A stretch of 5,976 bases of DNA from Chloroflexota bacterium (GCA_028287605.1 JAQBPI010000054.1:1-5976); one strand, 5' to 3'. Counted from the first letter of the stretch, positions 1 to 5,626 are shown. The notes: generated by a model not told the origin, from the sequence alone. Numbers and translations are program-made.

Positions 1-936
1 CGTCGGCGAGGGCCTGGGGGTGGGCGCCGGCGTCGGCGTCGCGGTGACCACCGGGAAGGGCACCGAGGCGGCGGTGGGCGCGGGGGTCGCCGGGGTGGTG
101 GTGGGCTTGTCGGTGAGCACCGCGCGCCAGACGATCCGGTCGTAGTCCTGGAACCACGGTGTGCAGGTGATCAGGGTGAGCTCGGCGTCGCCGGTGGGCC
201 CAAGCTGGGTGACCCTGTCGGGCGCGAGCACCTCCGTCGAGGTCACCTGGTAGTGCCAGGTGCGGCAGTTGCGGTCCTGGACCAGGATGGGGTCGCCGAC
301 GTGGAGCTGGTCGATGCTCTGGTAGTGGGGCTCGCGGTGGAAGGCGATGATGTCGTTGCCCACCTCACCGGGGGCCGCGGAGCCGTGGTAGTGGACCATC
401 GAACGCTGCAGCAGCAGGTCCCAGCCGCCGTCGCCGGCGACCCCGGAGTAGCCGTACTGCTCGAGGCTCGGGAAGCTGACCAGGGCGTACTCCTCGGCCG
501 GGCTGGAGGTGCCGCAGGTGGTCGCCGCGGCGGCGTCGGCGGTGTCGGGGAGGCCGCCCACCAGCGCCTGCGAGCCGCCCTTGTTCCACTGCGCCAGGGC
601 GTTGTCGTCCGCCGTGCCCCGGTTGTGCACCCCGAGCAGCGGCACCACCACGATTCCGATCCCGGTGGCGATGAGCGCCACCCCGCCGAGCGAGAGCAGG
701 TGGCGCGGCTGCGGGCGGCCCAGCTGGGGGTGGGGCAGCAGGCGCCGGTCCAGCCACCAGGCGGCGACCAGCAGCGGGGTGACCGCCGCGAGCAGCAGCC
801 CGCGCAGCCGTGCGCGTCTCCGCCGCCACGGGGAGGGCAGGTCCTGTGCCATCACGCGGGCGAGCTCGCCGATCTCTTCGTAGTCCGCGGCGAGCTGCTC
901 ACGCATGCCCGGCCACCGCTTCCCTTCGGTCGCCAT
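1..936 (-). CDS. Sortase family transpeptidase, membrane-anchored (C-terminus cut by window edge)
   Basis: Sortases cleave a sorting signal with a Cys nucleophile and join surface proteins to the envelope. The frame is open from ATG 936 through base 1, giving 312 residues with no stop. The visible catalytic residues are His200 (IIAFHRE), Cys258 (LTLITCTP) and Arg267 (DRIVW), in the order and spacing of the sortase beta-barrel, which spans about residues 145-275. The class D/E-like TLxTC motif is present, but the usual GHR around the histidine reads FHR. A basic cytoplasmic-type stretch (residues 38-45) precedes two hydrophobic segments (about 46-62 and 80-101). After the domain comes a Pro/Thr/Ala-rich tail (from about 278) that is still running at the edge. 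No strong Shine-Dalgarno is seen; GTG 945 or ATG 906 are alternative starts in the same frame. The gene lies 79 bp after the epimerase gene and may be co-transcribed with it. No substrate gene is visible. Confidence 0.88.
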   Translation of the reverse strand, partial: MATEGKRWPGMREQLAADYEEIGELARVMAQDLPSPWRRRRARLRGLLLAAVTPLLVAAWWLDRRLLPHPQLGRPQPRHLLSLGGVALIATGIGIVVVPLLGVHNRGTADDNALAQWNKGGSQALVGGLPDTADAAAATTCGTSSPAEEYALVSFPSLEQYGYSGVAGDGGWDLLLQRSMVHYHGSAAPGEVGNDIIAFHREPHYQSIDQLHVGDPILVQDRNCRTWHYQVTSTEVLAPDRVTQLGPTGDAELTLITCTPWFQDYDRIVWRAVLTDKPTTTPATPAPTAASVPFPVVTATPTPAPTPRPSPT

Positions 937-1015
937 CGCGACCACGGTACACCGCCGTCACGCGGCGCCAACCGGTCGCCACCGTTTCGTCACGGGGAGG
1001 CCCCGCGCCCCGGTG

Positions 1016-2059
1016 TCAGCCTCGGCGCACACCCTCGAGCAGCCGCGGCCGGCCCAGCCCCGGCACCTCGGACTCGCCGTCGCTCACCACCGCGGCGGCG
1101 CCGTCGACGCGGAGGCCGCGGGCGTAGTCGTGGAGCACCTCGCAGCTGCTCCGGCGCGGCTCCCAGCCGAAGCGCTCGCGCAGCCGCGCGACGTCGACGA
1201 CCCGTCCGTACTGGATGAGGCGGACCAGGTGGGGCGGCCAGTCGAGCAGACCCACCCGCTTCAGCGCCAGCGCCGCGAGGTTCCCGCCCACCGGAGGGAT
1301 GACGGGGAGGCAGCGGCGGCCGAGGATCCTCGCCGCCTGGCTGAGGATCACCACGCCCGGCCCGGAGACGTTGTAGGCGCCGGGGTGGTTCTCGACCGTC
1401 GCCCGGTAGAGGGCCTCGACGGCGTCGTCCTCGTGGAGGAACTGCAGCCGGGGGTCGAAGCCGAGCACGGTGGGCACGGCGGGGAGCCCGAAGTAGGCCT
1501 GGAACGGCGTCTGCAGCAGCGGTCCGAGCACGTTGGTGAACCGCAGCACGGTCACCGTCGCCCCTGGCTGGCGGAGGGCGAAGTCGCGGACGTAGGACTC
1601 CACCTCGACGATGTCGCGGCTGAAGGCGTCCTGGGGCGGGGTGCGCCGGGTCATGTCCTCGGTCCAGACCGAGGGGTCGTCGGGCTCGCTCCCGTAGATC
1701 GCCGTGCTCGACTTCACCAGCAGCTTGCGCACCGGGCTCTCGACGCCGCTGCACGCCGCCAGCAGGTTCATGCTGCCGATCACGTTGGTCTCGTGCGCCA
1801 CCCGGGCGCTGGTACGCCGCGGGTCGACGATGAGGTTGGTGTGCACCACCGTGTCGATGCCGAGGGCGCGCACCAGCTTGCCCACCAGGCTGTGGCGGAG
1901 GTCGGCGCGGATGAAGTCGGTGCGGGCGAGGTCGTGCGCGGGCTCCCGGACGTCGATGCCGACGATCTGCTCGACCATCGGGTCGGCCTCGAGGCGCTGA
2001 GCGAGCTCGTAGCCCCAGAAGCGGCTGATCCCGGTGATGAGGACCCGCTGACGGCGCAT
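1016..2059 (-). CDS. NAD-dependent epimerase/dehydratase-fold SDR protein (Rv0501/GalE2-like)
   Basis: This is an extended short-chain dehydrogenase/reductase of 347 residues. The start at 2059 is chosen because AGAGGAG sits 5-6 bases upstream; an in-frame ATG at 2089 would add ten residues but lacks a comparable site. The Rossmann nucleotide loop is VLITGISRFWG (residues 6-16), with Arg13 in place of the middle glycine of GxxGxxG, and Asp36 ends the second strand. The active-site strand VKSSTAIYG (115-123) is present, but the usual YxxxK is replaced by F146-S-R-D-I150, so both catalytic Tyr and Lys are missing. From memory, mycobacterial Rv0501 (annotated galE2) shows the same features, so this looks like a family trait, not damage. 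The family is annotated as UDP-sugar epimerase without firm biochemical proof. The later motifs LRFTNVLGP and LQFLHEDD fit the extended-SDR substrate domain. The substrate is unknown. Confidence 0.87.
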   Translation of the reverse strand: MRRQRVLITGISRFWGYELAQRLEADPMVEQIVGIDVREPAHDLARTDFIRADLRHSLVGKLVRALGIDTVVHTNLIVDPRRTSARVAHETNVIGSMNLLAACSGVESPVRKLLVKSSTAIYGSEPDDPSVWTEDMTRRTPPQDAFSRDIVEVESYVRDFALRQPGATVTVLRFTNVLGPLLQTPFQAYFGLPAVPTVLGFDPRLQFLHEDDAVEALYRATVENHPGAYNVSGPGVVILSQAARILGRRCLPVIPPVGGNLAALALKRVGLLDWPPHLVRLIQYGRVVDVARLRERFGWEPRRSSCEVLHDYARGLRVDGAAAVVSDGESEVPGLGRPRLLEGVRRG

Positions 2060-2174
2060 GTCTTCTCCTCTGGGCACTGTCGCGCCCATGGTAGGTGGAG
2101 TCGGCCCGGCCGGCCTCCCCCGCCTCTCGGACCACCCCCGAATTCAGCGTCTCGGTTCGTGCGTCGTCCTGTAA

Positions 2175-2216
2175 CCGGCCTGTGGCCGGGGCCTGTGGTG
2201 CGTTGCGATAGCACCA
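2175..2216. promoter_or_regulatory. Two short dyads upstream of the response-regulator gene
   Basis: CCGGCC-TGT-GGCCGG (2175-2189) is a perfect 6-bp inverted repeat. TGGTGC (2196-2201) and GCACCA (2211-2216) form a second 6-bp inverted repeat with a 9-base spacer, ending 18 bases before the regulator's ATG. They sit in the 175-bp divergent spacer between the SDR gene and the regulator, where an operator or autoregulation site would be expected. No convincing -35/-10 pair was found for either gene. Short GC-rich dyads occur by chance in such DNA. Confidence 0.3.
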
Positions 2217-2234
2217 TTTGCACACTTTGCCTCG

Positions 2235-3026
2235 ATGGACCGCCTCACCTCCACCCCAACCCTGGACCTCCTCAAGAGTCACGATCCGACCGACCAGGCT
2301 CCCGTCGGCGAGACCACGATCCTGGTCATCGACGACGATCCCACCATGGGCACGATGCTGACCATGCTCGGTCGCGAGCACGGCTTCACCGTCCAGGTTG
2401 CCACGGACGGCTTCGAGGGACTGCGTCTCGCCGAACAGTCGGACGCCGACCTCATCGTCCTGGACCTCAACCTTCCCCGCCTGACCGGGCTCGACGTCTG
2501 CCGCCGCATCCGTGCGGCGGGGATCGAGGTGCCCATCCTCATGGTCTCCGCCAACCACGACGTGGTCGACGTGGTGGTCGGTCTCGAGATCGGCGCCGAC
2601 GACTATGTCACCAAGCCCTTCGAGCTGCGCGAGCTCGCAGCGCGCATCGGCGCCCAGCTGCGCCGCCAGCGTCGCAGTGCCGCCCAGGTGCGTCCCGGCC
2701 GGCTCAAGTTCCCCGGACTGGTCATCGACTTCGGGCGTCACGAGGTGCTGCGCGACGGCGAGGCGGTGGGCCTGACACCCACCGAGTTCAACCTCCTCGC
2801 CCTGCTCGCCACCCGCCCCGGCCGCGTCGTCTCCCGCATCGACATGATCCAGCAGGTGTGGGGACAGGGCGCCGAGCTCGACGCCCGCAGCGTCGACGCG
2901 CACGTGTACCGGCTGCGTCGGAAGATCGAGCCGAACAACGAGCATCCCACGTACGTTCACGCCGTGCCCGGTGTTGGGTACCGGTTCGATTACCGGCCGG
3001 TGGGCGGTTCTCTGACACCGGCATAG
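2235..3026 (+). CDS. OmpR/PhoB-family two-component response regulator
   Basis: A 263-residue DNA-binding response regulator. The receiver domain (about residues 27-143) has the acidic pocket VIDDDP (Asp33-35), phosphoacceptor Asp77 (LIVLDLNLP), the switch residue Ser105 (MVSA) and Lys127 (VTKPFE), so it should be phosphorylatable. A linker (about 144-157) leads to a winged-helix effector domain (about 158-255) with LTPTEFNLLALLA, the recognition-helix region RSVDAHVYRLRRKIE, and the wing motif VPGVGYRF, all typical of OmpR/PhoB proteins. The N-terminus carries about 25 extra polar residues before the receiver. ATG 2235 is the only standard start before the receiver, but no Shine-Dalgarno precedes it, so a short-leader or leaderless message is possible. 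No histidine kinase lies beside it, and its target genes cannot be read from the window. It is transcribed away from the SDR gene and converges on gdhA. Confidence 0.93.
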   Translation: MDRLTSTPTLDLLKSHDPTDQAPVGETTILVIDDDPTMGTMLTMLGREHGFTVQVATDGFEGLRLAEQSDADLIVLDLNLPRLTGLDVCRRIRAAGIEVPILMVSANHDVVDVVVGLEIGADDYVTKPFELRELAARIGAQLRRQRRSAAQVRPGRLKFPGLVIDFGRHEVLRDGEAVGLTPTEFNLLALLATRPGRVVSRIDMIQQVWGQGAELDARSVDAHVYRLRRKIEPNNEHPTYVHAVPGVGYRFDYRPVGGSLTPA

Positions 3027-3044
3027 CTCGGCTTGGGGGTGGAT

Positions 3045-3073
3045 CACGGGGCGGCTTCGGCTCACCGTGTTTT
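3045..3073 (+). terminator. Intrinsic terminator of the response-regulator gene (UUCG tetraloop)
   Basis: Eighteen bases after the stop codon, CACGG (3045-3049) pairs with CCGTG (3065-3069). After a small internal loop, GGC (3053-3055) pairs with GCT (3060-3062, one G-U pair) around a TTCG loop. The stem is followed directly by TTTT (3070-3073). A stable UUCG-capped hairpin plus a U run is a standard Rho-independent signal. It lies outside the inverted-repeat element that starts at 3077. Confidence 0.6.
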
Positions 3074-3076
3074 CAT

Positions 3077-3245
3077 CGGGGGGAGGCTACGCCTCCCCCC
3101 GTTTAGCGCAAGACATCGTGCGCTGGCGCGCCCGATGCCGGCGCTGCCCCCCTCCACGCCGGCACTCGCCGGCGACGCTCGCTTTGCTCGCTTTTCGTGA
3201 CGGGGCCTCCGCTAGAGGCACCACGAGCAACGCACGGCGTTGCTC
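3077..3245 (+). repeat. Left arm of the inverted-repeat element: chain of four hairpins
   Basis: H1 is CGGGGGGAGGC (3077-3087), loop TAC, then GCCTCCCCCCG (3091-3101), an 11-bp perfect stem. H2 lies inside a 36-bp block (3107-3142) identical to the right arm: CATCG (3114-3118) and GCGC (3120-3123), loop TGGC, GCGC (3128-3131) and CGATG (3133-3137), with one T/C mismatch. H3 is CGCCGGC (3157-3163), loop ACTC, GCCGGCG (3168-3174). H4 is GAGCAACGC (3225-3233), loop ACG, GCGTTGCTC (3237-3245). H1 followed by GTTTAG could also act as a second terminator for the regulator gene. Confidence 0.82.
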
Positions 3246-3362
3246 ACAATGGACCCCCCGAGCGGCTTCACGGGCGGGTGCTTGACGCCCCGCATGGGCA
3301 TCACGACCTTCCCGGCGGCGCCTCGCTGCGCCGCACTCTCCACGGATCGTGCAGGTTTCCAA

Positions 3363-3530
3363 GAGCAACGCTCGCGTTGCTCGCGGGGTACCTCGGCGTG
3401 TGGCCGCCCCGAATAGCGATCGCGAAGCGAGCGCCGCCGGCGAGTGCCGGCGAGGGGGGGCAGGAGCCGGCATCGGGCGCGCCAGCGCACGATGTCTTGC
3501 GACTAGACGGGGGGGACGCAGTCCCCCCCG
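3363..3530 (-). repeat. Right arm of the inverted-repeat element: inverted copy of the left arm
   Basis: Read on the minus strand, the same four hairpins occur in the same order and at nearly the same spacing. H1 is 3508-3517 with 3521-3530 (10-bp stem, extended by GACT 3501-3504 with AGTC 3531-3534). The 36-bp identical block carrying H2 is 3466-3501. H3 is CGCCGGC (3435-3441), loop GAGT, GCCGGCG (3446-3452). H4 is GAGCAACGC (3363-3371), loop TC, GCGTTGCTC (3374-3382). Identity is highest near the outer end and decays inward, where mainly the hairpins survive. The interval between H3 and H4 is nearly the same in both arms. Confidence 0.82.
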
Positions 3531-3534
3531 AGTC
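3501..3534 (-). terminator. Candidate terminator of gdhA (outer hairpin of the right arm)
   Basis: On the minus strand this G/C-run hairpin starts at the gdhA stop codon itself: the 10-bp stem CGGGGGGGAC/GTCCCCCCCG with loop TGC, lengthened by four more pairs across a 3-base bulge, then TCTAGTC with no true U run. It is the only terminator-like structure after gdhA. Its identity as the edge of the repeat element makes a dual role possible. The lack of a U tail lowers confidence. Confidence 0.42.
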
Positions 3535-4783
3535 AGGGATAGATGCCGCGGACCTCGGTGGCTCTCGCCACGCGGTCGACGGCAACTCGGTAGGCGGCGT
3601 CGCGGAGGGTGACGCCGTGCTCGGCGGCGGTGCGGCGGACGTGCTCATAGGCACGGCGCATCACCTTCTCCAGGCGGCGCGTCACCTCGCGCTCCTCCCA
3701 GAAGAGCGCCTGCAGGTCCTGCACCCACTCGAAGTAGGAGACCACCACTCCGCCGGCGCTGGCGAGGATGTCGGGGATGACGAGGATCCCGGCGGCGTCG
3801 AGCACCGGGTCGGCGTCGGGGGTGATGGCGGCGTTGGCGCCCTCGGCGATGATGCGAGCGCGCACCCGTGCGGCGTTGCCGCCGTGGATCTGCGAATGCA
3901 CCGCGGCGGGGACGAGCACGTCGACATCGAGCGCCAGCACGTCGGTGGGGCCGATGATCTCGCCCGCTCCGCTGTCGGTGACGGCGCCGCCGGCGCGGAC
4001 GTGCGCCGCGAGCGGGCGCACGTCGAGCCCCTCGCGGCGGTACACGCCGCCGCGGCTGTCGGTGACCGCGATCACGCGCAGCCCCGCCTCCGCGAGGCCC
4101 AGCGCGCACTCCGCACCCACGTGTCCGAAGCCCTGGATCGCCACCGTCGCGCCCACCGGGTCGATTCCGAGCTCCTCGAGCGACCACAGCGTCACCATGG
4201 TGAGCCCGCGGGCGATCGCGGGGTCGCGGCCCGCCGTTCCGCCGATCTCGACCGGCTTGCCGGTGACCGCGGCGGGCACCGAGTAGCCGGCGTTCATGGA
4301 GATGGTGTCCATCATCCAGGCCATGATCTGCGGCGTGGTGCCCATATCCGGGGCGGGGATGTCCTTCTCGGGACCGATGAGCAGCGCGATCTCGGTGGTG
4401 AAGCGGCGGGTGAGCCGCTCCAGCTCGCCGGTGCTGAGATGGTGCGGATGGCAGATCACGCCGCCCTTGGCACCGCCGAAGGGGATGTCGACGACCGCCG
4501 ACTTCCAGGTCATCACCATGGCCAGGGCGCGGATGTCGTCGACGGTGATCGCCGGCGAGTAGAGGATGCCCCCCTTTGCGGGACCGCGGACGATGTTGTG
4601 CTGCACACGGAAGCCGGTGAACACGGCGTGGCTGCCGTCGTCGAACTTCACCGGGAAGTGGACGACGAGCTCGCGCTTGATCTCGCGGAGCACCGAGCGA
4701 ATGCCCGGGTCGAGCCCGAGCACGTCGGCGGCGGCGTCGGCGCGGCGCTGCGCATCGGCGAAGACGGAGGTGGTGAGCGTCAT
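3533..4783 (-). CDS. gdhA: Glutamate dehydrogenase (Glu/Leu/Phe/Val dehydrogenase family)
   Basis: Catalyses the reversible oxidative deamination of L-glutamate to 2-oxoglutarate and ammonium with NAD(P), linking nitrogen and central carbon metabolism in the cytoplasm. At 416 residues it matches the hexameric ~45-kDa class and is longer than leucine dehydrogenases. Visible residues: Lys70 (GPAKGG) and Lys94 (MTWKSA) for substrate, catalytic Lys106 (GGAKGG), Asp146 (DIPAPDMG), the Rossmann motif GFGHVG (218-223), EGAN (314-317), and Ser349 in GGVVVSYFEWVQ. MTWKSAVVDIPFGGAKGG and QIMAWMMDT are near-consensus for the family, so the enzyme should be active. Coenzyme preference cannot be decided by eye. 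The start ATG 4783 is preceded by GAGGACGGAG; it overlaps the stop of the upstream phaR-like gene in ATGA, which implies co-transcription and translational coupling. Confidence 0.95.
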   Translation of the reverse strand: MTLTTSVFADAQRRADAAADVLGLDPGIRSVLREIKRELVVHFPVKFDDGSHAVFTGFRVQHNIVRGPAKGGILYSPAITVDDIRALAMVMTWKSAVVDIPFGGAKGGVICHPHHLSTGELERLTRRFTTEIALLIGPEKDIPAPDMGTTPQIMAWMMDTISMNAGYSVPAAVTGKPVEIGGTAGRDPAIARGLTMVTLWSLEELGIDPVGATVAIQGFGHVGAECALGLAEAGLRVIAVTDSRGGVYRREGLDVRPLAAHVRAGGAVTDSGAGEIIGPTDVLALDVDVLVPAAVHSQIHGGNAARVRARIIAEGANAAITPDADPVLDAAGILVIPDILASAGGVVVSYFEWVQDLQALFWEEREVTRRLEKVMRRAYEHVRRTAAEHGVTLRDAAYRVAVDRVARATEVRGIYP

Positions 4784-5322
4784 GCCGCTCCGTCCTCGCC
4801 GCCGCCACCGGGGGGCCGCGTGGCCGGCGACGACTCGCCGAGGGCCTCGGTGAGCGCGTCGACGCGCGCGGCGAGCTCCTCGACCCGCCTCGCCAGTGCC
4901 TGGACCTCCTCGGCGGTGGCGATGTTCAGGTTGTGCAGGCCGGTCGAGACCACGTCGTCGACGCGGCTCTCGAGATGCTGGGTGGTGCTCGCCAGGCTGT
5001 CGGTGGCGCGCTGCCGGAGCTCGCGCGGCAGCGTCAGCGAGCCGCGCACCAGGGCGATGAGCTGCTCTCCCCGCTCGCGCACCGCGTCGACCAGAAGCGG
5101 CTCGGGCTGCGGCCCGCGGCGCTGCCGCTCCAGGTCGAGCAGGATCTGGCTCAGCGTCACCGCGGTGATGTCCTCACCGCTGGTGCGATCGACGACCCGG
5201 ACGTCGTGACCCTCTCGCAACAGCTCCGCAATCACCTCCAGGGTCACGTATCGGCGTGAGTGGGTGTCGTAGAGCTTGCGGTTGGCGTACTTCTTGATGA
5301 CGTGCGTTTCCAGCGCCCGCAC
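4780..5322 (-). CDS. phaR: PHA synthesis regulator-like protein: PhaR-type DNA-binding domain plus coiled coil
   Basis: The N-terminal part (about residues 8-67) is the polyhydroxyalkanoate-accumulation regulator DNA-binding domain: IKKYANRKLYDT (9-20), RYVTLEVIAELLREG, and VVDRTSGEDIT, all close to family consensus. In proteobacteria PhaR binds both DNA and PHA granules and represses phasin genes. The remainder differs from typical PhaR: a charged helical stretch (about 82-130), then NIATAEEVQALARRVEELAA (133-152), which resembles the C-terminal heptad motif of PhaF/PhaI-type phasins, and a Gly/Glu-rich end. With GTG 5322 as start it has 180 residues. AGAGGA directly abuts that GTG; a CTG at 5313 would have AGGAG at an 8-base spacing. 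The frame continues upstream to ATG 5640, but that part is Arg-rich control-region DNA and is excluded. It overlaps gdhA by 4 bases and is divergent from the small coiled-coil gene at 5705. Confidence 0.85.
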   Translation of the reverse strand: MRALETHVIKKYANRKLYDTHSRRYVTLEVIAELLREGHDVRVVDRTSGEDITAVTLSQILLDLERQRRGPQPEPLLVDAVRERGEQLIALVRGSLTLPRELRQRATDSLASTTQHLESRVDDVVSTGLHNLNIATAEEVQALARRVEELAARVDALTEALGESSPATRPPGGGGEDGAA

Positions 5323-5353
5323 TCCTCTGTACTGGCCCCCCCGGAACTCGCCG

Positions 5354-5359
5354 ACTATA
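5354..5359 (-). promoter_or_regulatory. Putative -10 element of phaR-gdhA
   Basis: On the minus strand TATAGT (five of six matches to TATAAT) lies 31 bases upstream of the GTG start, which would give a leader of about 25 nt. No good -35 hexamer is seen at 16-18 bp, so an activator or an alternative sigma factor could be involved. It stands out because the DNA around it is strongly GC-rich. Confidence 0.4.
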
Positions 5360-5482
5360 CGGGAGGCGATGGCCGTCCGCCCATCCTCACCCGGTTCCGC
5401 AGCCGCGGCGCGGTCTCGGGTGCGGCCCCGGAGCGCGGTCGCCGCTGTCGCCCGTGCGCACTGCCTCGGCGCCCGGCGCGGG

Positions 5483-5532
5483 GCACACCGACGCCCCGCG
5501 ACCGTCGACCAGTCGTCGCACCGTCGGTGTGC
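5483..5532. promoter_or_regulatory. 50-nt nested dyad in the divergent control region
   Basis: GCACACCGACG (5483-5493) and CGTCGGTGTGC (5522-5532) are a perfect 11-bp inverted repeat. Nested inside, GCGAC (5498-5502) pairs with GTCGC (5515-5519), and the palindrome GTCGAC (5504-5509) lies in the middle. It sits 46 bp upstream of the rightward -35 hexamer and does not overlap either predicted promoter. It could be a regulator-binding site, a cruciform, or part of a small RNA. Confidence 0.5.
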
Positions 5533-5578
5533 GCAGTCGCAGCGGCGTCGACGCCGGCGGCCGGAGGGGGGGGCAGGT

Positions 5579-5607
5579 TTGACATTGCTGTGTACATCGA
5601 CCATGCT
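5579..5607 (+). promoter_or_regulatory. Sigma70-type promoter of the coiled-coil gene
   Basis: A perfect -35 hexamer TTGACA (5579-5584) is followed after 17 bases by CATGCT (5602-5607; three of six -10 matches), with the overlapping TGCTAT (5604-5609) as an alternative. Transcription would start near 5614. The spacer contains the 6-bp palindrome TGTACA (5591-5596). The near-ideal -35 and the local drop in GC content support the call; the weak -10 limits it. Confidence 0.5.
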
Positions 5608-5613
5608 ATGCGC

Positions 5614-5626
5614 CTGCACAGGGCAG
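5614..5626. promoter_or_regulatory. Possible PhaR operator (CTGC-N5-GCAG) at the start point
   Basis: CTGC (5614-5617) and GCAG (5623-5626) form a dyad with a 5-base spacer, placed at the predicted transcription start of the coiled-coil gene. As I recall, Paracoccus PhaR recognises TGC-rich dyads of the form CTGC-N3-4-GCAG and represses the phasin gene. The half-sites match, while the spacer is one base longer. Repression by the divergently encoded PhaR-like protein is an inference. Confidence 0.35.

Larger units (their letters stand above)
3077..3530. repeat. 454-bp composite inverted-repeat element filling the gene-free gap
   Basis: The 506 bases between the regulator stop (3026) and the gdhA stop (3533) hold no credible gene. 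From 3077 to 3530 they form one symmetrical structure: a left arm (3077-3245, 169 bp), a unique centre (3246-3362, 117 bp) and a right arm (3363-3530, 168 bp) that is an inverted, diverged copy of the left. The centre carries one further hairpin, GCGGCGC (3315-3321) with GCGCCGC (3328-3334). No target-site duplication is obvious at the outer edges and no transposase fragment is recognisable. It could be a MITE-like non-autonomous element, a paired intergenic repeat of the BIME type, or a structured RNA/bidirectional terminator region. The structure is directly visible; its nature is not settled. Confidence 0.8.

Noticed and set aside
905..3106. A 733-codon plus-strand open frame, and a 691-codon minus-strand one at 990-3065
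   Set aside because: They run antisense or out of frame across three well-supported genes and show low-complexity Arg/Pro/Ala/His composition with no domain; long open shadows are normal at this GC content.
3087..3490. Several small open frames on both strands across the inverted-repeat element
   Set aside because: Their codons are read through hairpins and repeated blocks, they lack ribosome sites and known motifs, and the two arms would encode unrelated frames.
3077..3530. CRISPR array or integron attC sites
   Set aside because: There are only two inverted copies, with no regular direct repeats and spacers, and the hairpins lack the attC core-site pattern.
3067..3540. Target-site duplication flanking the repeat element
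   Set aside because: The flanks GTGTTTTCAT and AGTCAGGGAT share no convincing direct repeat, so insertion by a duplicating transposase is not supported by eye.
3197..5209. A 670-codon plus-strand open frame antisense to gdhA and phaR
   Set aside because: It begins inside the repeat element, is antisense to two genes with clear catalytic or DNA-binding motifs, and has His/Gly/Asp-rich shadow composition.
5563..5577. G-run followed by CAGG similar to a stretch in the right arm of the repeat (3453-3464)
   Set aside because: Only a homopolymer run and three or four flanking bases match, and no hairpin partner is present, so it is not a further copy of the element.
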